Below, piece by piece: positions 23,931 to 38,590 of a stretch of DNA of 64,000 nucleotides. Positions within the stretch are counted from its first letter, which is position 1, and the number at the start of each line of letters is the position of its first letter. Below the pieces are notes generated by a model that saw only the letters and a program-made list of their open reading frames with translations, ran no database searches and was not told the origin of the DNA. A program made the translations under genes and the position numbers. Source of the stretch: Gaeumannomyces sp. JS-464 (Eukaryota > Ascomycota > Sordariomycetes > Magnaporthales > Magnaporthaceae); the NCBI GenBank assembly GCA_002197995.1, contig NGZR01000002.1:5766001-5830000 (forward strand), given 5' to 3'.

Positions 23931-25192
23931 CCGTCATCGTTTGCTGCTCCTTCTCCTCCTCCCGAGACTGTTGGGGCTCCCTCACCACCACAACCACCGG
24001 TTTGCGTCCTCCGCGCACTGCCCTGCCGCCCCACCTGCTGCTGCCGCCCTGCATCGCTGTGACTGGCTGTCCCATCTCTACGTCTGCTGCTCGGCCGCCC
24101 ATGGGAAGCCACCCGGCCCGGCCCCTGCCCCGCAGCAGCGGCCGCAGAGCTGGCGCCGACGCCGTGACGAGCGCCAGGTTCGTCTCGATGGCCGACGTCA
24201 CGAACCCGATGCCGCCCATGCGCTCCGCGGCCGCCAGCCCAAACAGGCCGCGCACCAGGATCACCAGGCGAACAACGGACGTGATGGTGACGAGGAAGCC
24301 GAGCAGGAACACCCCCAGCAATGCCAGCTTGGTCCGACGCGGGATTCGGAGTCCCGACAGGATCCATAGCGGGAGGCCTAGCACCATCAGGTCCGTCGCC
24401 ATGTTGAAGGCCGCCGTCGCCGTGAAGAGCACCGCCCGGTCAACGCACCGCCCACCCTTGCTGCCTTTGCTGCCTGGATCCCACGCGAGAGACACGGGCG
24501 TGCACTGGAACGTGATGGCCCCAAACGTCGCCACCATGTGCAGCAGGTTGACCGCGTTCAGCCCGTAGATCAGCCGCCGCACCCCGTTCTGCTGCCCAAA
24601 CAGCCGCAGCAGGAAGATGAGCACCGACGACTTTGCCAAGGCCAGTATCGGATTGTACAACACCTGCACCAAATAGTTCCACACCTCGCCTGCCACCGGG
24701 TCGTGCGCCGGCACGTTCTCTGGGCGTATCCCCACGTAGTTGGTTTTGATGACTATTTTATCTTTCGTTAATACCATGTGCTTGTGAACACCAGTAGTAC
24801 TAGCTCACTTCAAGTAGCTGTCAAGGTGAAGCCAAAGGGGGGGCAGTCTAGTACTGACAAAAGTAGCTGAAGATGGTCTCCACCACCGAAAGGAACTGAT
24901 CCGTCGTAGAGAGTAGGCGAACTGCCGTTAGCATCACGTCCATCAAACGAGAACATACGCCCTTGATCGGAGAGACCTAGATTGTGAGGTCTAATAGTAG
25001 CCGCGAGGGTGGTCTCCTTACCATGGCGATCGATATCAGCCAGTCGTCGAGCCCGAACTGGTGTGTTTTGATCCTCCCGAAAGCCCTGAGCACGATGATA
25101 ACGAGCGCGAGCGCTGGGAAAAGGAATATTATCACAATTGCCAGCCTTTGCAGCCCGCTGGTGGCCTCTGGCGGGTTCGCAAGGGAGTCCAT
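23599..25192 (-). CDS. Pth11-like fungal rhodopsin-domain membrane protein
   Basis: Exons are 25192-25022, about 24961-24859 and 24761-23599. Exon 1 gives MDSLANPPEATSGLQRLAIV, a first membrane helix, and then VLRAFGRIKTHQFGLDDWL, the R-x-x-R and L-x-x-D-D-W signature of the fungal rhodopsin-like seven-helix family. Exon 3 continues KTNYVGIRPENVP, YNPILALAKSSVLIFLLRLF (helix), GAITFQCTPVSLAWDP, RCVDRAVLFTATAAFNMATD and RTKLALLGVFLLGFLVTITS, with ETNLALVTASAPALRPLL at the end of the membrane part. The cytoplasmic tail is Gln/Arg/Gly-rich with an Asn-Ser dipeptide run. Family members are proposed surface sensors; no ligand can be inferred. No CFEM cysteine domain is present. The exon 2 acceptor is uncertain: two in-frame sites 15 nt apart are possible. 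Confidence 0.8.
23893..23932. repeat. TGCTGT microsatellite inside the Pth11-like tail
   Basis: Tandem hexamer TGCTGT on the + strand encodes the Asn-Ser repeat on the minus strand. It is a slippage-prone, in-frame repeat in the cytoplasmic tail. Confidence 0.8.
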
Positions 25193-26885
<1,693 letters not shown>

Positions 26886-29800
26886 TTACTGGCTAAGCCT
26901 TCCCCGCCCAGGGCCGCGGCTCGGCCTTCTTATTAGATTACCGTCGGGATGCCGACCACCTTCCTCCTCGCTATCCTCGAAAGCATCTGCACCGCCGCCG
27001 TCATCTTCTCGTAGGCCCCGGGAGTCGGCACTGGAGCTCTCGCGGTCTTTGCGTCTTGATGTGAACGCGCTGATCCGCTCTCGCATGCCGCCCAATCCAG
27101 TGCGCCGCCGTTCAGGCCCTTCGTTAGAGACACCGTTGAAGAGACGCATGCTGCCTACCGATTTGGGGCGGATGCTGTCGCCAGACGGTGCCCCGTTACT
27201 GCTACCGTTGCTACCCGGGGCGAAAGTGGGCGCCTGCGTCTCCTGCGGCGTCGGCGGCGTCATCATCAGGAAGGCTGGGACGGCCGGACCTGATGACGAG
27301 CCCGGGGCACCGTTGGCCGACATGCCGCGGCTGCCGCTGAGATGGGAGCGGGCCGAGGCGACGCTCGGGCTCCGGCTGGCACCGCGGGGCGCCGGGATGG
27401 ACGACTCGGAGCTCCGAAGCGAGCGCGGGGCGAGCGCGAGTAGTCGACAAGCGAGGACGAGTCGTCACCGCTGTTGTCTCTCGAGTCGGCGACTGCCGGG
27501 CTGGTCAGGAGCACGGAGCTGGAGGCCAGCTCGCGCAGCTTGGACTGCTGGGCCGTGTTGGGGCGGTGGCGCGAGAACTTGTTGCCGATGATGGCGCCCG
27601 TGTGCGAGATCAGCGCCTTGATGACGCGGCTCTTGAACGCTAAGGCAAGGTCCAGGTTCGACCACGTCTTGTTGCGGTACTCGATGGTGGGCAGCCGGAA
27701 CACAAAGTCGTGCACGTCCTCGAGGTTGCGGTCCCCCTTGCCCTTGTAGCTGAGGCAGAGAACAACCGAGGGTAGCTTGATGTAGGCAAACGTCATGTAG
27801 CTGCTGGCGCGCGTGATCATTTTGGTCAGGTCGTCTGACGGCTTGTCGGTCTTGTCGTCGCCCGCCCCCTGGCCCCTGCTGCGCAGCGCGAACCGCGACG
27901 ACCCCTTTTTGGATTCGCCCCCGATCGACGAAAAGCCGGTGGCCGTGCGCCCAATCCCCGGCCTCGGCGTCCCGAACGATCGCAGCGACTCGGCCGACGG
28001 TTTCTTGCTCGCCGTGCGCGACGCCGCCCCCGTCGCCGACGACCGGAACAGCCGGAACGAGTGACCCGTCTCGACCGAGTGCACGCTGACTGCCTTGGAC
28101 TTGGGTCCCACCGCCTGCGCATCAGACGTGAGCGTGGGTCGGAGCCGCAGCTCCAGCGACCCGGCCCGCGTGTCGAACGCCGCCGAAGCGTCTCTATCGC
28201 TCAGATACTGCTGGTGGTGGCCGTAGCTGTGGCTGCTCCCCGCCAACGTTTCGTCATCGCCCTCGTCGCGGTCTGGTCCCCCCGCCCGGAGTGTAAAGGG
28301 CGAGTCGCCCTTGCTGGACGCCGCCGCCGCCACTGCCGCCGCCGCGGCCTGGTGATCCTTATCCATGTCTGGGAAGATATACTCAAACAGCTTCTTGCCC
28401 ACCTCGCGCTCGAGTTGAATCTTGAGCGGGAACAGGTTGACCTCAAAGTGCGACATGACGGGGATGCCGGCGATAGCCTCAAGCATGTTCCAGCGGACCT
28501 GGATCATGGGCTGGCTGCCGGTGTCGCCGAACAATGATGGCGTCTTCGCCGCCGCCGCCGCCGCTGATGTTGCTGGCGAGGCGGCGATGGTGTTGGAGGC
28601 GACGGCGGCGGGCGTGACACTGCCGCTGCGCTCGTCGACATAAGGGGCAATCATCTCCGGGTAGATGGCGTCTTGCAGCAGGTTGAGCCCCAGGATCTTG
28701 CCGACACGCACCTCGTTGGAGTGGGAGCCGTCAGCGTTGTCGGTGCGGTCGTACTCAACGTCCTTGAGCTGTAGCTCGACCAGCGGCTCGCTGTTGTCGC
28801 GGATCAGGTGCCACACGATCTCGCGGGCCGAGATGCTCCACTTGAGCAGAGCGTTGTTCTGCGCCGCCGTGTCGTATTTGCCCTGTGACGACGTGATGGC
28901 CTTCATGGTGAAGAAGAGCTCGTCTTCGCAAGTTGCGAGGTCTCGCTCCAGTGCCGCGCGGTGCTCCCAGCTCCGGCGGTCCAGGTGCTTGGCGTGCACC
29001 TGGAAGTGCGTGCGGATGTCCTGCAGCTGCCGGATGCGATCCTGCAGCTTGACGACCATCTCGGGCGTGCCCCGCAGGTCGCTGAAGTCGGACGCCAGCA
29101 TGATCTTCTCGAGCCGCTCGCTGCGATGCTTCTCCGTCGGCTCGCTGTACATCAGCAGGTCCAGCACGATGACGTACATGGCGTAGTACTGCGACGAGTT
29201 GCACAGCGCGCGTGCCTGCGGGAACTCGACCCACAGGTTGTCCATGCGCTGCTCCGCCGCCGCCTCGTGCGGCGACGACGCCGTGCTGTCGGCCTCGCCG
29301 CCAGCCCCTGTGTTGTTGACCTCGTCGTTGTACTTGAGCCGCAGCGTGTTGTACTTGTCGTAGCGCAGCATCGCCGACGTCTTCTGCACCACGCGCCGGA
29401 AGCCGAGGGGGGATGTCTGGAAGTCGAACATGACCTCCATCGGCACCCACGGCGGCCACGACGTGCCGAGCGGCGTCCCGTAGGTGCTGCCCGACGACGC
29501 CGACAGCAGCTGCGTCGAGAACCACTTCTGGTGCGTCACAAAGAACTGCGTGCTGTCCATGCTGACCATAAACCGCCGCTGCACCAGCCCGCTGACCGTG
29601 TCCGACACGCGGTCCTTGTCCAGCACCTCGACCACCTTGAGCTCCATGCCCTTGGCCGTCACGAGCACCACGTGCTTGGTGTTCTTAGCGCTCTGCAGCT
29701 GGATCTGCGGCGCGATCAGCCGCACGTGGTAGCTGTTCTGCGGCGTGAACCCGTCGGCGATGCCGCCCGTCAGGTCCCCGATCGATACCCGCCCGGCACC

Positions 29801-32800
29801 TCCCCGGCCCCCGCCGCCCGTGGCTGCCCTCAAACTTCTTGGCGTCCTGCATCATGCGCCGGATCGTATCCTCAATCTCCCTGGCCGCGTCCTGGTCCGC
29901 CCCGCCAGGTCTGGCGATGCCGTGGCCCCCGACGGCGCCGGCGTTGATGCGTTCGTCGGCCTCGACGCCTTGGTCTTATTCTGCTCCTCAACGATGTCCA
30001 GGATGAACTTTATGGCCGGCCGCGAGAGGTAGTAGACAAACCCGCGCCGCTGGCTGACCTGGTGGCTGTAGCGTAGGATGATGTTGCGCAGCAGGTTGTT
30101 CCACTTGAGCTGCATATTGTGCACCACGAACCGGTTCTTGAAGTCGCTGGCGAACTCGGCACCCGATGGCAGCGAGATGGACCCTTCTGAAAGCGGTATC
30201 GAGGCCGACGTGTCCGATCTCTCCCTGGACTCGCCGCCGCCGTTGCTACTAGAGTCCCGCGCGCGGCGGCTCTGCTGCTTCATTTGCTGCAGCATGCTCT
30301 CCAGGAATTTCTTTTTCTCCTGGAGCACCACGCCGTGGCGCGTGAGCTGGTCAAACTGTGCCTTCAGATCCGCGTCCTGGTGGTCCGTCTTGATGAGCCG
30401 GAGCTCGAGTTCACCGAGGGTGCGGACGTTCACCTCGATCTGCTCTGACAGCGGCGTGAGCCGCTTACGAATGAGCTGCTCCTGTACCCGCCGCGGCTCG
30501 TCGTCATGGCTCATTATGCACAGGTGCGTGGGTTCGTCGCCGAAGGGGCTGGTCCTGGTTGTATCGCCCGCAATCACCCCGCCGATGTCCGTCTGTCTGA
30601 AGTACGTGACCCGAGGGGCAAACGCAAGTGGCAGGATCTTGGTCTCGGTGTTGGACTCGGCCCGCATAGGCGTGTCGAGCTCGACAAAGTCGTCCATGTC
30701 TATCCAGCTGAAGTCGTTGTCCGGGATCGTGAAGCGCGAGAGGTCGTTATCGTCGTCGCCGTGGTCAAGCCCGGGAAGAGAATTCTCGTTGATCGACTCG
30801 GCCGCCGCCGAGCGTATGTTGGCAGAGACGGCGCGAACGTCTACCGACGCTAGGTCCAGCTGCCCGGCGTGGATTTTCATGCCCGTCGTCCGCGACTGTT
30901 GCGATTTGCTGCTCCCCCTGTCGCGCGTGTTGAACTCCTCCCTCCTCTGGTGCAGATCCAGCATGAAGCTATCGAACCTGACCTTGATCCCTGTCGCCTG
31001 AACCGACATCTCCGAGGGGTCCTCGGCATCCTTGTGCCTGTATATGTGGCTCAGGAAGAGCGGCGCAAGCAGCAGGTTGTACTTGATGGTCGCCAAGTGC
31101 CTCCCAAACTTTTTGCTGTTCTTTTCGCGCCCCGGCCAGAGCGACCCCTGCCGGATCGGGAGCGACATAGTGCCGCCGCCGAAGAGCGACCACCACGCGA
31201 AGAAGTGCGTGAAGAAGCGCGGAGTGAGGTGGACGGTGTTGTAGCTGCGCGAAGGCTCTGGGTTGGACGTCGTCCACTCGCGGTCCACCGGCGCCCGCAC
31301 CGCAACAGACAGGTGGATGTGCTGACTCCTGAACCCATGGAATGCGTCGTACGGCTTGTCACCTAGGGACTTGGCGAACCGCGGTGTCTTGAGGACAACA
31401 TCGTAGTGCGGCTTGAACTCGAATCTTCGCTTCCCGTCCTGTATGGCCCGCTCAAACACCAGGCCCGCGAGCCACTGCACGCGCCCGGACAGCTTCATTG
31501 ACCTTTGGAACGCGGCCCCCGACTTGTGCGAGTCTTCGGCCGACATGGCGCCCGATCGGCGGCGCGGCGTGCAGCCCCGCGCGCGTAGCTGCCATAGTCT
31601 GGCACCGCGAGCACGTACTCGCCGCTGTCCACCGTCATGAAGCGCTTCGGTCGTCATCCACATGCACATTCCAGCGCACATCGTTGCGCCAGCACATGAG
31701 GAACCCCGCCCGTTGCCCGTGACGTGATAAGGGTCGCGCGTGCCCTTGAGCGCGAAGTGAACGTCGCCGTCTCCCTTCCAACCACACGCACGCGCGAGTG
31801 CAAGTTCAGGGCGAATCTTGTCCCAGAATCCCACACGCTCTGACGGATCTAGCTGGGGTTTTGTGAAGGATTCGATAACCATCATCATGTCCTGGATTGC
31901 CGGCTGGTAGCAAGGGCCCCACGTTAACTTGGTGGGTAACGCCGTGTTGATGTCGACGTTGATGTCCGAATACGACTTGACCGGGCCTACGGTGCGCCGC
32001 ACGTCGATGGCGAAGCCGCCGTTGGCTGGCGACTCTGGGGAGGGTTCTTTGGGCGGGATAATGGTCACCCGTACTCTGCGAGTCGACTCCGGGCCATGGA
32101 ACTCCTCGGCGATGACAAAGTCTGTCTTTAGGGCCAAGGTTGAGAGCCGCGACGACTGCCCGGCTTTGAGGCTAGGCACATGCAGCAGGGGCAGCGGGTA
32201 GTCTCTCAGCGAAACCTTGACCTCTCCCATGTCGATCGCCACGTTCATGGGCACTAGCAGCGAGTATTTCATGTCCTTAGGCATCCCCTTGCCGACCTTG
32301 TGCAGGAAATCGGGGAGGTCTCGCAGGGGGAAAGAAGGCTTATCGATGACGAAGTGCAGATCATGCACCAGCGTGGATATCAAGGCTGGGCGCTGCGGGA
32401 CCTCTAGAATATGTTCGTCGTCGTCCACATCGTCGGGGAGGTGATCGGCGCCCCAGAAGAGGCTCCGGAACTCGCTCATGCTGTTTCGTGCCGCGGAAAA
32501 GTGGCGGTCTATCCGCCGTTTCCAGCTGTGTGAATTGTGCTCGTCCAACCGCCGTCTCGCCTCCTTGATGGATACACGGGCCCTGCCGCTCATCCCGAGG
32601 CAGGCATCGTCAGGCTCGTACCGCGGCGCGGGGCCCCGTATCTGGCTCTCCGAGCTCGACCGCGGCCTCCCGTCTTCGCTATGGCTTCTCCTTCCTGGAG
32701 ACCCGTCGTGCTTGGATCTACCACGAGACGTGGCGGAGCGAGTTCTGAACTTGGTTGACTCTCTCTTGAGCTCCTCCTCGTGAATCTTCTTCACCTTGAC

Positions 32801-35800
32801 CTGGAATGCTTCCTCGCGAGCAAGTCGCTGCATTTGCTCGAGACGGCCGGTTCTGTAGATCATACCGAGTTTCCATTCGAACGCACCGTCCTCGAGCTCA
32901 AATAGCAGCGTTCGGCTCCGTAGCGATACCTTGGGGATGGACTTGGGAGACTCTGGGCCCTTGTCCAGGATGTACTCGTTGGTGCCCGTCTTGAACCGGT
33001 GGTGCAGCTGCTGGACCGACTTGAAGACGTTGATTATGTTGTCCGAGACCTTGTTGAAGATCAGCTCGTGGGGAACCGCGAAGCGGATGGCGTCTGTGAC
33101 CACGTCGAACAGCTTTTCCTCTCTGTAGCCGCCGCTCGCCAGCTTCTTGCGCGACTCGCGGTAGTCCAGTCGGCCATTCTTCACGCTAACAACCCTCGCC
33201 CAAACGCGCCGCATCCTCGGCGCCTCTGCGTAGAGCCTGATAAGCTTGGAATGGAAGAAAGGAGGGGACCAGCGGTGACGACCGGCCTCCAGCCCATGGA
33301 TCTGCAGCATTATAGGAGGGTCGGCAGGCATGTCTGCCTTGATCTGCACAAGGGCAGCCTTCACGTCGATGGCGAGGAGCTCTTTGACCGGCTTCCCATA
33401 TGCGTCATCGCCACCTGGAATGTAGTCTGAAGACGCCGGCGGGCCCAGGAAGTCGGCGGCGGTCTTCGCGGGCGCGCGCTGCCGGGCTGGGCGCAGGATC
33501 GCCAGCATCACGGCCCGGGCGCGCAAAGGCCTTCCGTAGCACCATCGTCGCAACCCCGACCGCATAGTGACGGTAAAGCGAGTACTGCACGAGAAGTGTG
33601 CGTACGTGGGAGTGTAGATGGAATACCGGGCCTTGGTTGTCGCTGAGAGTTGAGCATGCCACCTCGAACCTAGGAATGTTGACAAAGGGGTCGACCTCTC
33701 CCTTCTCCGAGGATTCAACCACAAACGCCTCCAGTCCCCTGACGTGCACGGCTATGCGGCGGCCATCGCCAGCATTCTGGAACCTCTTCCGCGGGGACAG
33801 CGGAACAGTTTTGAGCAGATCAGCCTCGGTCATTGAGCTGGCGCGGCTGCTGGCGCGGCGGCGGGACGGCCGACGCTGCAGGCCATCCAGCCTTTGCGCG
33901 CGATACTCGGCGGACCAAGACTCCAGGTGCAGGGCCACTCCACGGGAATGCTCCGAGATATCCTCATCTATGCCCGCAACTTCGACGCTGAAGTCCGACG
34001 CCTGAATCTGGAAGTGGAGAAGCCACGACGGCATGGCACGCAAGAAGTTTTGCTTTGGCCTGCTCGAAGACGCGTGTCTTTCCGGTCCGGCCTTGAGCCG
34101 TAGCTGCCTGACAATCTGGTGGAGGCCGTCGCTGATCTCCGGGCGCACCATCTTGAAGGCGAACGTCTGCAGGTTTCCGGTGGCCACGACATGGACATCG
34201 GGTGACGCGCCCAGTTGTATTTTCAGGTCAAAGGACTCGGTTTCGAGAACGTCGAAGCGGCTTCCCGAGGCCGTCTGGTAGTACAGGTTATGTGTTTGGA
34301 TCCGCATAGACGAAGCCAGCGAGTAGTGGAGGTCCTCGACTGCCGAGTGGAAGGACTCGACATCGAGGGATATGGAGGATATCGATGAGATAATGAGGTC
34401 GAAGTCGTCCGGATCAGCCTGCTTCTGCACGGGAGGCAACGAGATGCGGACGACGGGCTCGTGCATGGTGAACTTGATGCTGGCCTTGGGTAGCAGCCGC
34501 GATATGAGGATGTGACGTTTCTTGTTCCGGGTACCCGAGCTGCCAGATCGGGGCCGCAGCATGGCGAGCAGGAGCGGCAGGTGGCTCGGGTCGAGATCTA
34601 CCGAGGGGAGGTGACAACGGAGTTGGCGAAGAGGATGTTGGCGTTCCTCTGCTCGGCGCTCCCATGGCCCGACAGCTCCACCGTCTTGGACGGCAGGGTC
34701 GTCCGGACGGTTGTGGTGGCCATCGGGATGTAGACAAGCCGCTGCGGGGCCCCCTGGCCGTCGTCAACGCCGATGGATATGGAGAGAGCCGCCATCAGGG
34801 CCTCGTGAGCAATATCCTTGGAGGGAAAATACATGCGGTGGGCCGGTGACTTGGGGTCTAGGCGGTGGAGGTCTATGCCGACCTCCTTCATCGATGCATT
34901 GAGAAGGACCGGTGCGCCAGTCGTTTTGACGTTCTCGACCTTCTTGGTCAGGCCGACGAAGCTGACGGCGAACTGGACCTCCTTGATGCCCCTGAGCAGG
35001 GAGCTCACAAACTCCTTGGAGTCAGAGACGGTTTGCATCAGCTCCTGGTCGGTGCTCCCTGGGACTTCTAGCTCCTGCATGATCTCGTCGACCGACCCGA
35101 GCCTAACGTCGGCGTCGGCGGGGTTTTGGGCAGCGCGGCTGCGGCACTGCTTGTACAGATCAGCGCAGAGCTGTATGTCGTCGTAGGGGAGGTGGATGCG
35201 GCCGAGCTTGAGGGCAACGGCCGCGTCTCGGAGCCCATCAAAGGCCGCGTACAAGAAGCCATGTACGTTGAGAGTCGCATTGTCCAGTATTTCCATCGAC
35301 TCCCTGCCCTCTGGCGTAAACAAGACGCTGCGAAGGGTCATGATCCACTCGGCTTGATGCTTCTCCTGTCGCCTGCGGCCCTTGGACTGCAGGAAGAAGC
35401 GAGCGCGATCCACCATCTTCCGTCGCGTGTCGACAGCAACGGTCAAGCTCCCAAACTGCACATTTCCCACCTCGACAATATTCAGGCCCGAGTTGGTGGC
35501 CACCACATCGACCATGCGCAGCCAGTTGACATTCCGGTGCAGCCTCTTGATGCGCTCCTTGAGTCGCGTGAGCCGCTTCCACAGTTCACTTCGCGGAGGG
35601 CCCCCAGTCGATCGGCGGGTGATACCGGGCTGCGGGGCGGCCGGGCGAGGAGGGGTATCATGTCGGGCGGCTTGGGTTTGGACGCCTTTGCCCTGGCTAT
35701 CTTCGTCGTCGTCGTCGTCATCCTGGGAAGCGGCGCCGATGCCGGCCTTGCCGCCCTCGAGGGCTTGGATGTCGATGGTGACGACGAGCTCGTTGACCAC

Positions 35801-36034
35801 AATGCTGAGCCAGGTCGGCTGGGCAAGGTCGGGCGGTGGACGTTGAGGCCGAGGCCGCGGATCTCTATCTTAAAGCCGTCTCGCGGGGTGTAGGCGAGGC
35901 GGCGCAGCGAGAAGTATCCGATGCGCTGGATGGAAACACCGGTAATGATGACGGAGGACGGCGAAAAGGACAAAGGTGGACAGGTAGAGGAGGACGAGGA
36001 CGCCACAAACAAAAGTCGGGTTCAGCAGCGCCAT
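26886..36034 (-). CDS. FMP27: Fmp27/BLTP2-type bridge-like lipid transfer protein
   Basis: A roughly 3000-residue gene assembled from consecutive frames. The start at 36034 (MALLNPTFVCGVLVLLYLST) is an N-terminal membrane helix, followed by GVSIQRIGYFSLRRLAYTPR. The middle contains VNELVVTIDIQALEGG, DADVRLGSVDEIMQELE, then DPPIMLQIHGLEAGRHRW, HHRFKTGTNEYIL and ERVGFWDKIRPELALARACG, which is the GFWDK domain. Later come KLSGRVQWLAGLVFERAI, KPHYDVVL, SYHVRLIAPQIQLQS and GTPLGTSWPPWVPMEVMFDF, the WPPW domain. The C-terminus is Ser/Arg/Pro-rich. These are hallmarks of the Fmp27/Hobbit/SABRE family of tube-like lipid transfer proteins at ER-plasma membrane contacts. No intron is evident. Frame breaks occur near 35970, 35827, 34606, about 33520, three within 31520-31730, near 29850, and at 27427-27430. 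Most fit one missing C or G. Start and family call are firm; residue count is approximate. Confidence 0.9.
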
Positions 36035-37709
36035 GTCGGGAGGCGCCGCTACAGCTCTCGAGGTGTCTGCCGGAGGGCGCGGAACGTCAGATCAGGTGCA
36101 TTGGATGCCAATGGCCGGCGTGTGAGAGGAGCAGCGGCCACCGGGCTGGTTTAGGTTCTCGCAGTGTATAGCCAGCTTGAGGAAATGGAAGAGCGCCTGT
36201 GTCGCCAGACGGAGGCGAGAAGCCTACCTGGTTCACTCTCGGGCGCCAGAGAAGTGGCATACCCGGCCGTCATACACCCCGCCAGGAGAGGAAGAGGGCC
36301 ATTTGGTCAAGTGGGTGGTGGCAGCACGGTGGGAAAAGAGCGAGCCCGAGGGTGAGGATCTGGGGACAATGCGGCTCGGGCCTGCGACAAAGAGCTGGGT
36401 GCGCGTATCGATGGGCTGGGAGCTGGAAATGGCAATATCAGTGTCGTAAGGACGGGCCGGACGTGGTCTTGGCAAGCTTAGGGTAGGGCGCTCGCTAGCT
36501 CGATGGTCGAAGTGGACAGGTCTTAGCAGGGGAGCCACTGCAGCGCTTCACGTGCAGGTCGCCGCCGGCTTGGGACAGAGAACGGTCGGTCGTACGTGGT
36601 CGAAGCTGTTTGATTGGCTGGTCTATGGGGTGCGCGAGGAAGGGCCGCCCGACGACCTCGAGTACAGCACCCGACGACCCTTTGTTTGATACATTATTCT
36701 TTTCCATGTTCCTTGTGCTCTCGGGCTCTCGCCTTAGGCGGGTCCCAATGCAGCGGTGACACCACCAGCCTGATGGAGCTGTGCGCGCGCCTGTGCTCCA
36801 TTTAACGTGCGGGACTTGGGGCCAAGCCAGGCGTTAGCCAGGTCGCGATCTCCAATAACCGGGGTGTCGGGTCGCCCGTCCGAACTCCCTAACCCCTAGA
36901 ATTGGATTCCTTACGGGCCTCAGTTTCTAAGCAGGCACTATACAAAACACATCGATACGATGTGTGATACTATCCCGTGGATACTACAGGATATCAATTT
37001 AGGCCAATATTGCTGTTAGCCATCCATCGGAGCACGAAGCATCAAACCGATGTACATCATACTCAACATTATGCTCCGTCCTCAGCTACCTTCCATGAAC
37101 GAAGAATTCATGTTATCCCGTGCTCTCGTTGAAACCAACCTAGATAGTTCGTTTCAGCCGGAGGACACAAAGCACCTATTTTCGGAAAAGGTACCGGCTA
37201 CTTGCCAGACGAACGACGATGCGCCCCTTCCTGGAACTGGCTCTTTCGAATTCCCGACACATCAGAGCGGACGTCCCACCCAGTTTGGACCTAATAGATT
37301 GGCGTGTGCTGTGCAGCTATTCCGAGTCTTGGACACCCTCCGACATGGGGTGAGAGGAGGGTACAAAGGCACGATCGCCCAGCCCTCACACAAGCAAGGC
37401 GGATCCTATAGAGAGGCTGTTTAATTTCACCATATCTCTCTTTTTATAATCTTTCTCCTTCTTCCTTTTCTTTTAAAACATCCTTGTGCCAGCTCGGTGA
37501 ACGCCGAAGTTGGTGGATCGGCCCCAAGTTTTTAGTTCCCCGTCTGGATTTCAGCACCAGGCGCGGGCCATCCCTCTGCACACCGCATATGTCCCTGAAG
37601 CAGCCTCTCTGTCCACCCCTGGTAACCAGCCCTGCGTTTCTTCGCACTACGATAGTCGTGTCTACCTAGGGCCTGCCCTGACTGGAATGATAGACTTGAT
37701 CATATATGA
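36035..37709. other. Intergenic upstream of FMP27
   Basis: About 1.7 kb. The part next to 36034 should hold the FMP27 promoter. A 124-residue open frame at 37050-37424 has no recognisable domain and no better codon character than neighbouring noncoding frames. I see no supported gene. Confidence 0.45.
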
Positions 37710-38590
37710 TTACGCTGATTCTGCGGCAGAATCCTGCGTCGTGACCCGTAAATGGGATATCCTGTCCTCCACCAGGGCAATTTCAACTTCGAGCTTCAAT
37801 ATCTTCTCCTCAAGTATTTTCTCGTATTCTTCGTCCGTCAGGCGAGTGAGCGGGCTCCATTTGGAAGCAAGCCAGTCCCTTTTGGGTCCGGGTGCACGCT
37901 CGGCCACGTTATTCGCAATGGCTTGTCCACCAGCCCCAAGCAGTGAGAATGCCAGGGCGGAGGGGAGCATGTTGCGCGGACCACGTGCTGCATGCGATAT
38001 GTTTGTCCGTGAGTTAGAGGCAGTAAAGAAAAGACCCGCAAGACGTATTCCAGTTGGGTCTGTCAGCTTACCTATAAGTCCAGATGCAGCGCCGGCGATG
38101 CCACCTGCAACGGTGCTGGCTGTGACCTTGTCCGCTCGCGTCAAGGCCCCCTCACCTCCCCAAGCCGAAGCCAACACTGCCTTTGAGCCTACGTTTATGT
38201 TAGCTTGTGGGATACAGCCGGGTACATCGGTGCCAGGGCGGGCGTTGAGGGTCGCTAAGAAGGTCTAACCAAAGTATCCGGTTCCTATTGTAAACCAGTG
38301 GACACCGGCGAGAATCGCGCTGATGCCCGCCGGGCGGGCGCGGATAACCCCAGTTGCAGCGCCTACAAGTACACCGAGGTTCCTAGAGAGAGAGAGAACC
38401 GATGTATCCAGTCGTCCCTTGGTCAGCAACAGAGGGCTGAGCTCGCAGCGACTCGGGACCGGCGCTTACCCGTAAAGGCGCCAACAGTGAGGGATTTGGT
38501 TATCATCCCTGGAGGTACAAAGCTTTCCCTGGCCTGCAAACTTGTCGAAGGCTTTGCCGGCCCCGGGGCCGTCCCGTTAAGCCCGGACAT
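37710..38590 (-). CDS. Tim17/22-like mitochondrial membrane protein
   Basis: Exons 38590-38470, 38382-38270, 38188-38072 and 37987-37710. Exon 1 starts MSGLNGTAPGPAKPSTSLQA and ends LTVGAFTG. Exon 2 gives NLGVLVGAATGVIRARPAG and AILAGVHWFTIGTGYF. Exon 3 gives the SKAVLASAWG segment and TASTVAGGIAGAASGLI. Exon 4 gives ARGPRNMLPSALAFSLLGAG and a charged helix ending EEYEKILEEKILKLEVEIAL. Small-residue helices with GxxxG spacing, in a four-segment arrangement followed by a coiled coil, resemble Tim17/22-family proteins of fungal mitochondria; this is an inference from pattern, not an identified orthologue. Intron 3 is 84 nt and stop-free, so it reads through in frame. Splice phases agree except across exons 1-2, where one base seems missing next to the exon 2 acceptor. 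Confidence 0.6.

Noticed and set aside
28961..29947. 328-residue plus-strand frame opposite FMP27
   Set aside because: His/Arg/Val-rich mirror of the conserved WPPW-containing minus-strand coding sequence.
37050..37424. 124-residue open frame
   Set aside because: No domain, no splice or neighbour support, and codon character like the surrounding noncoding DNA.
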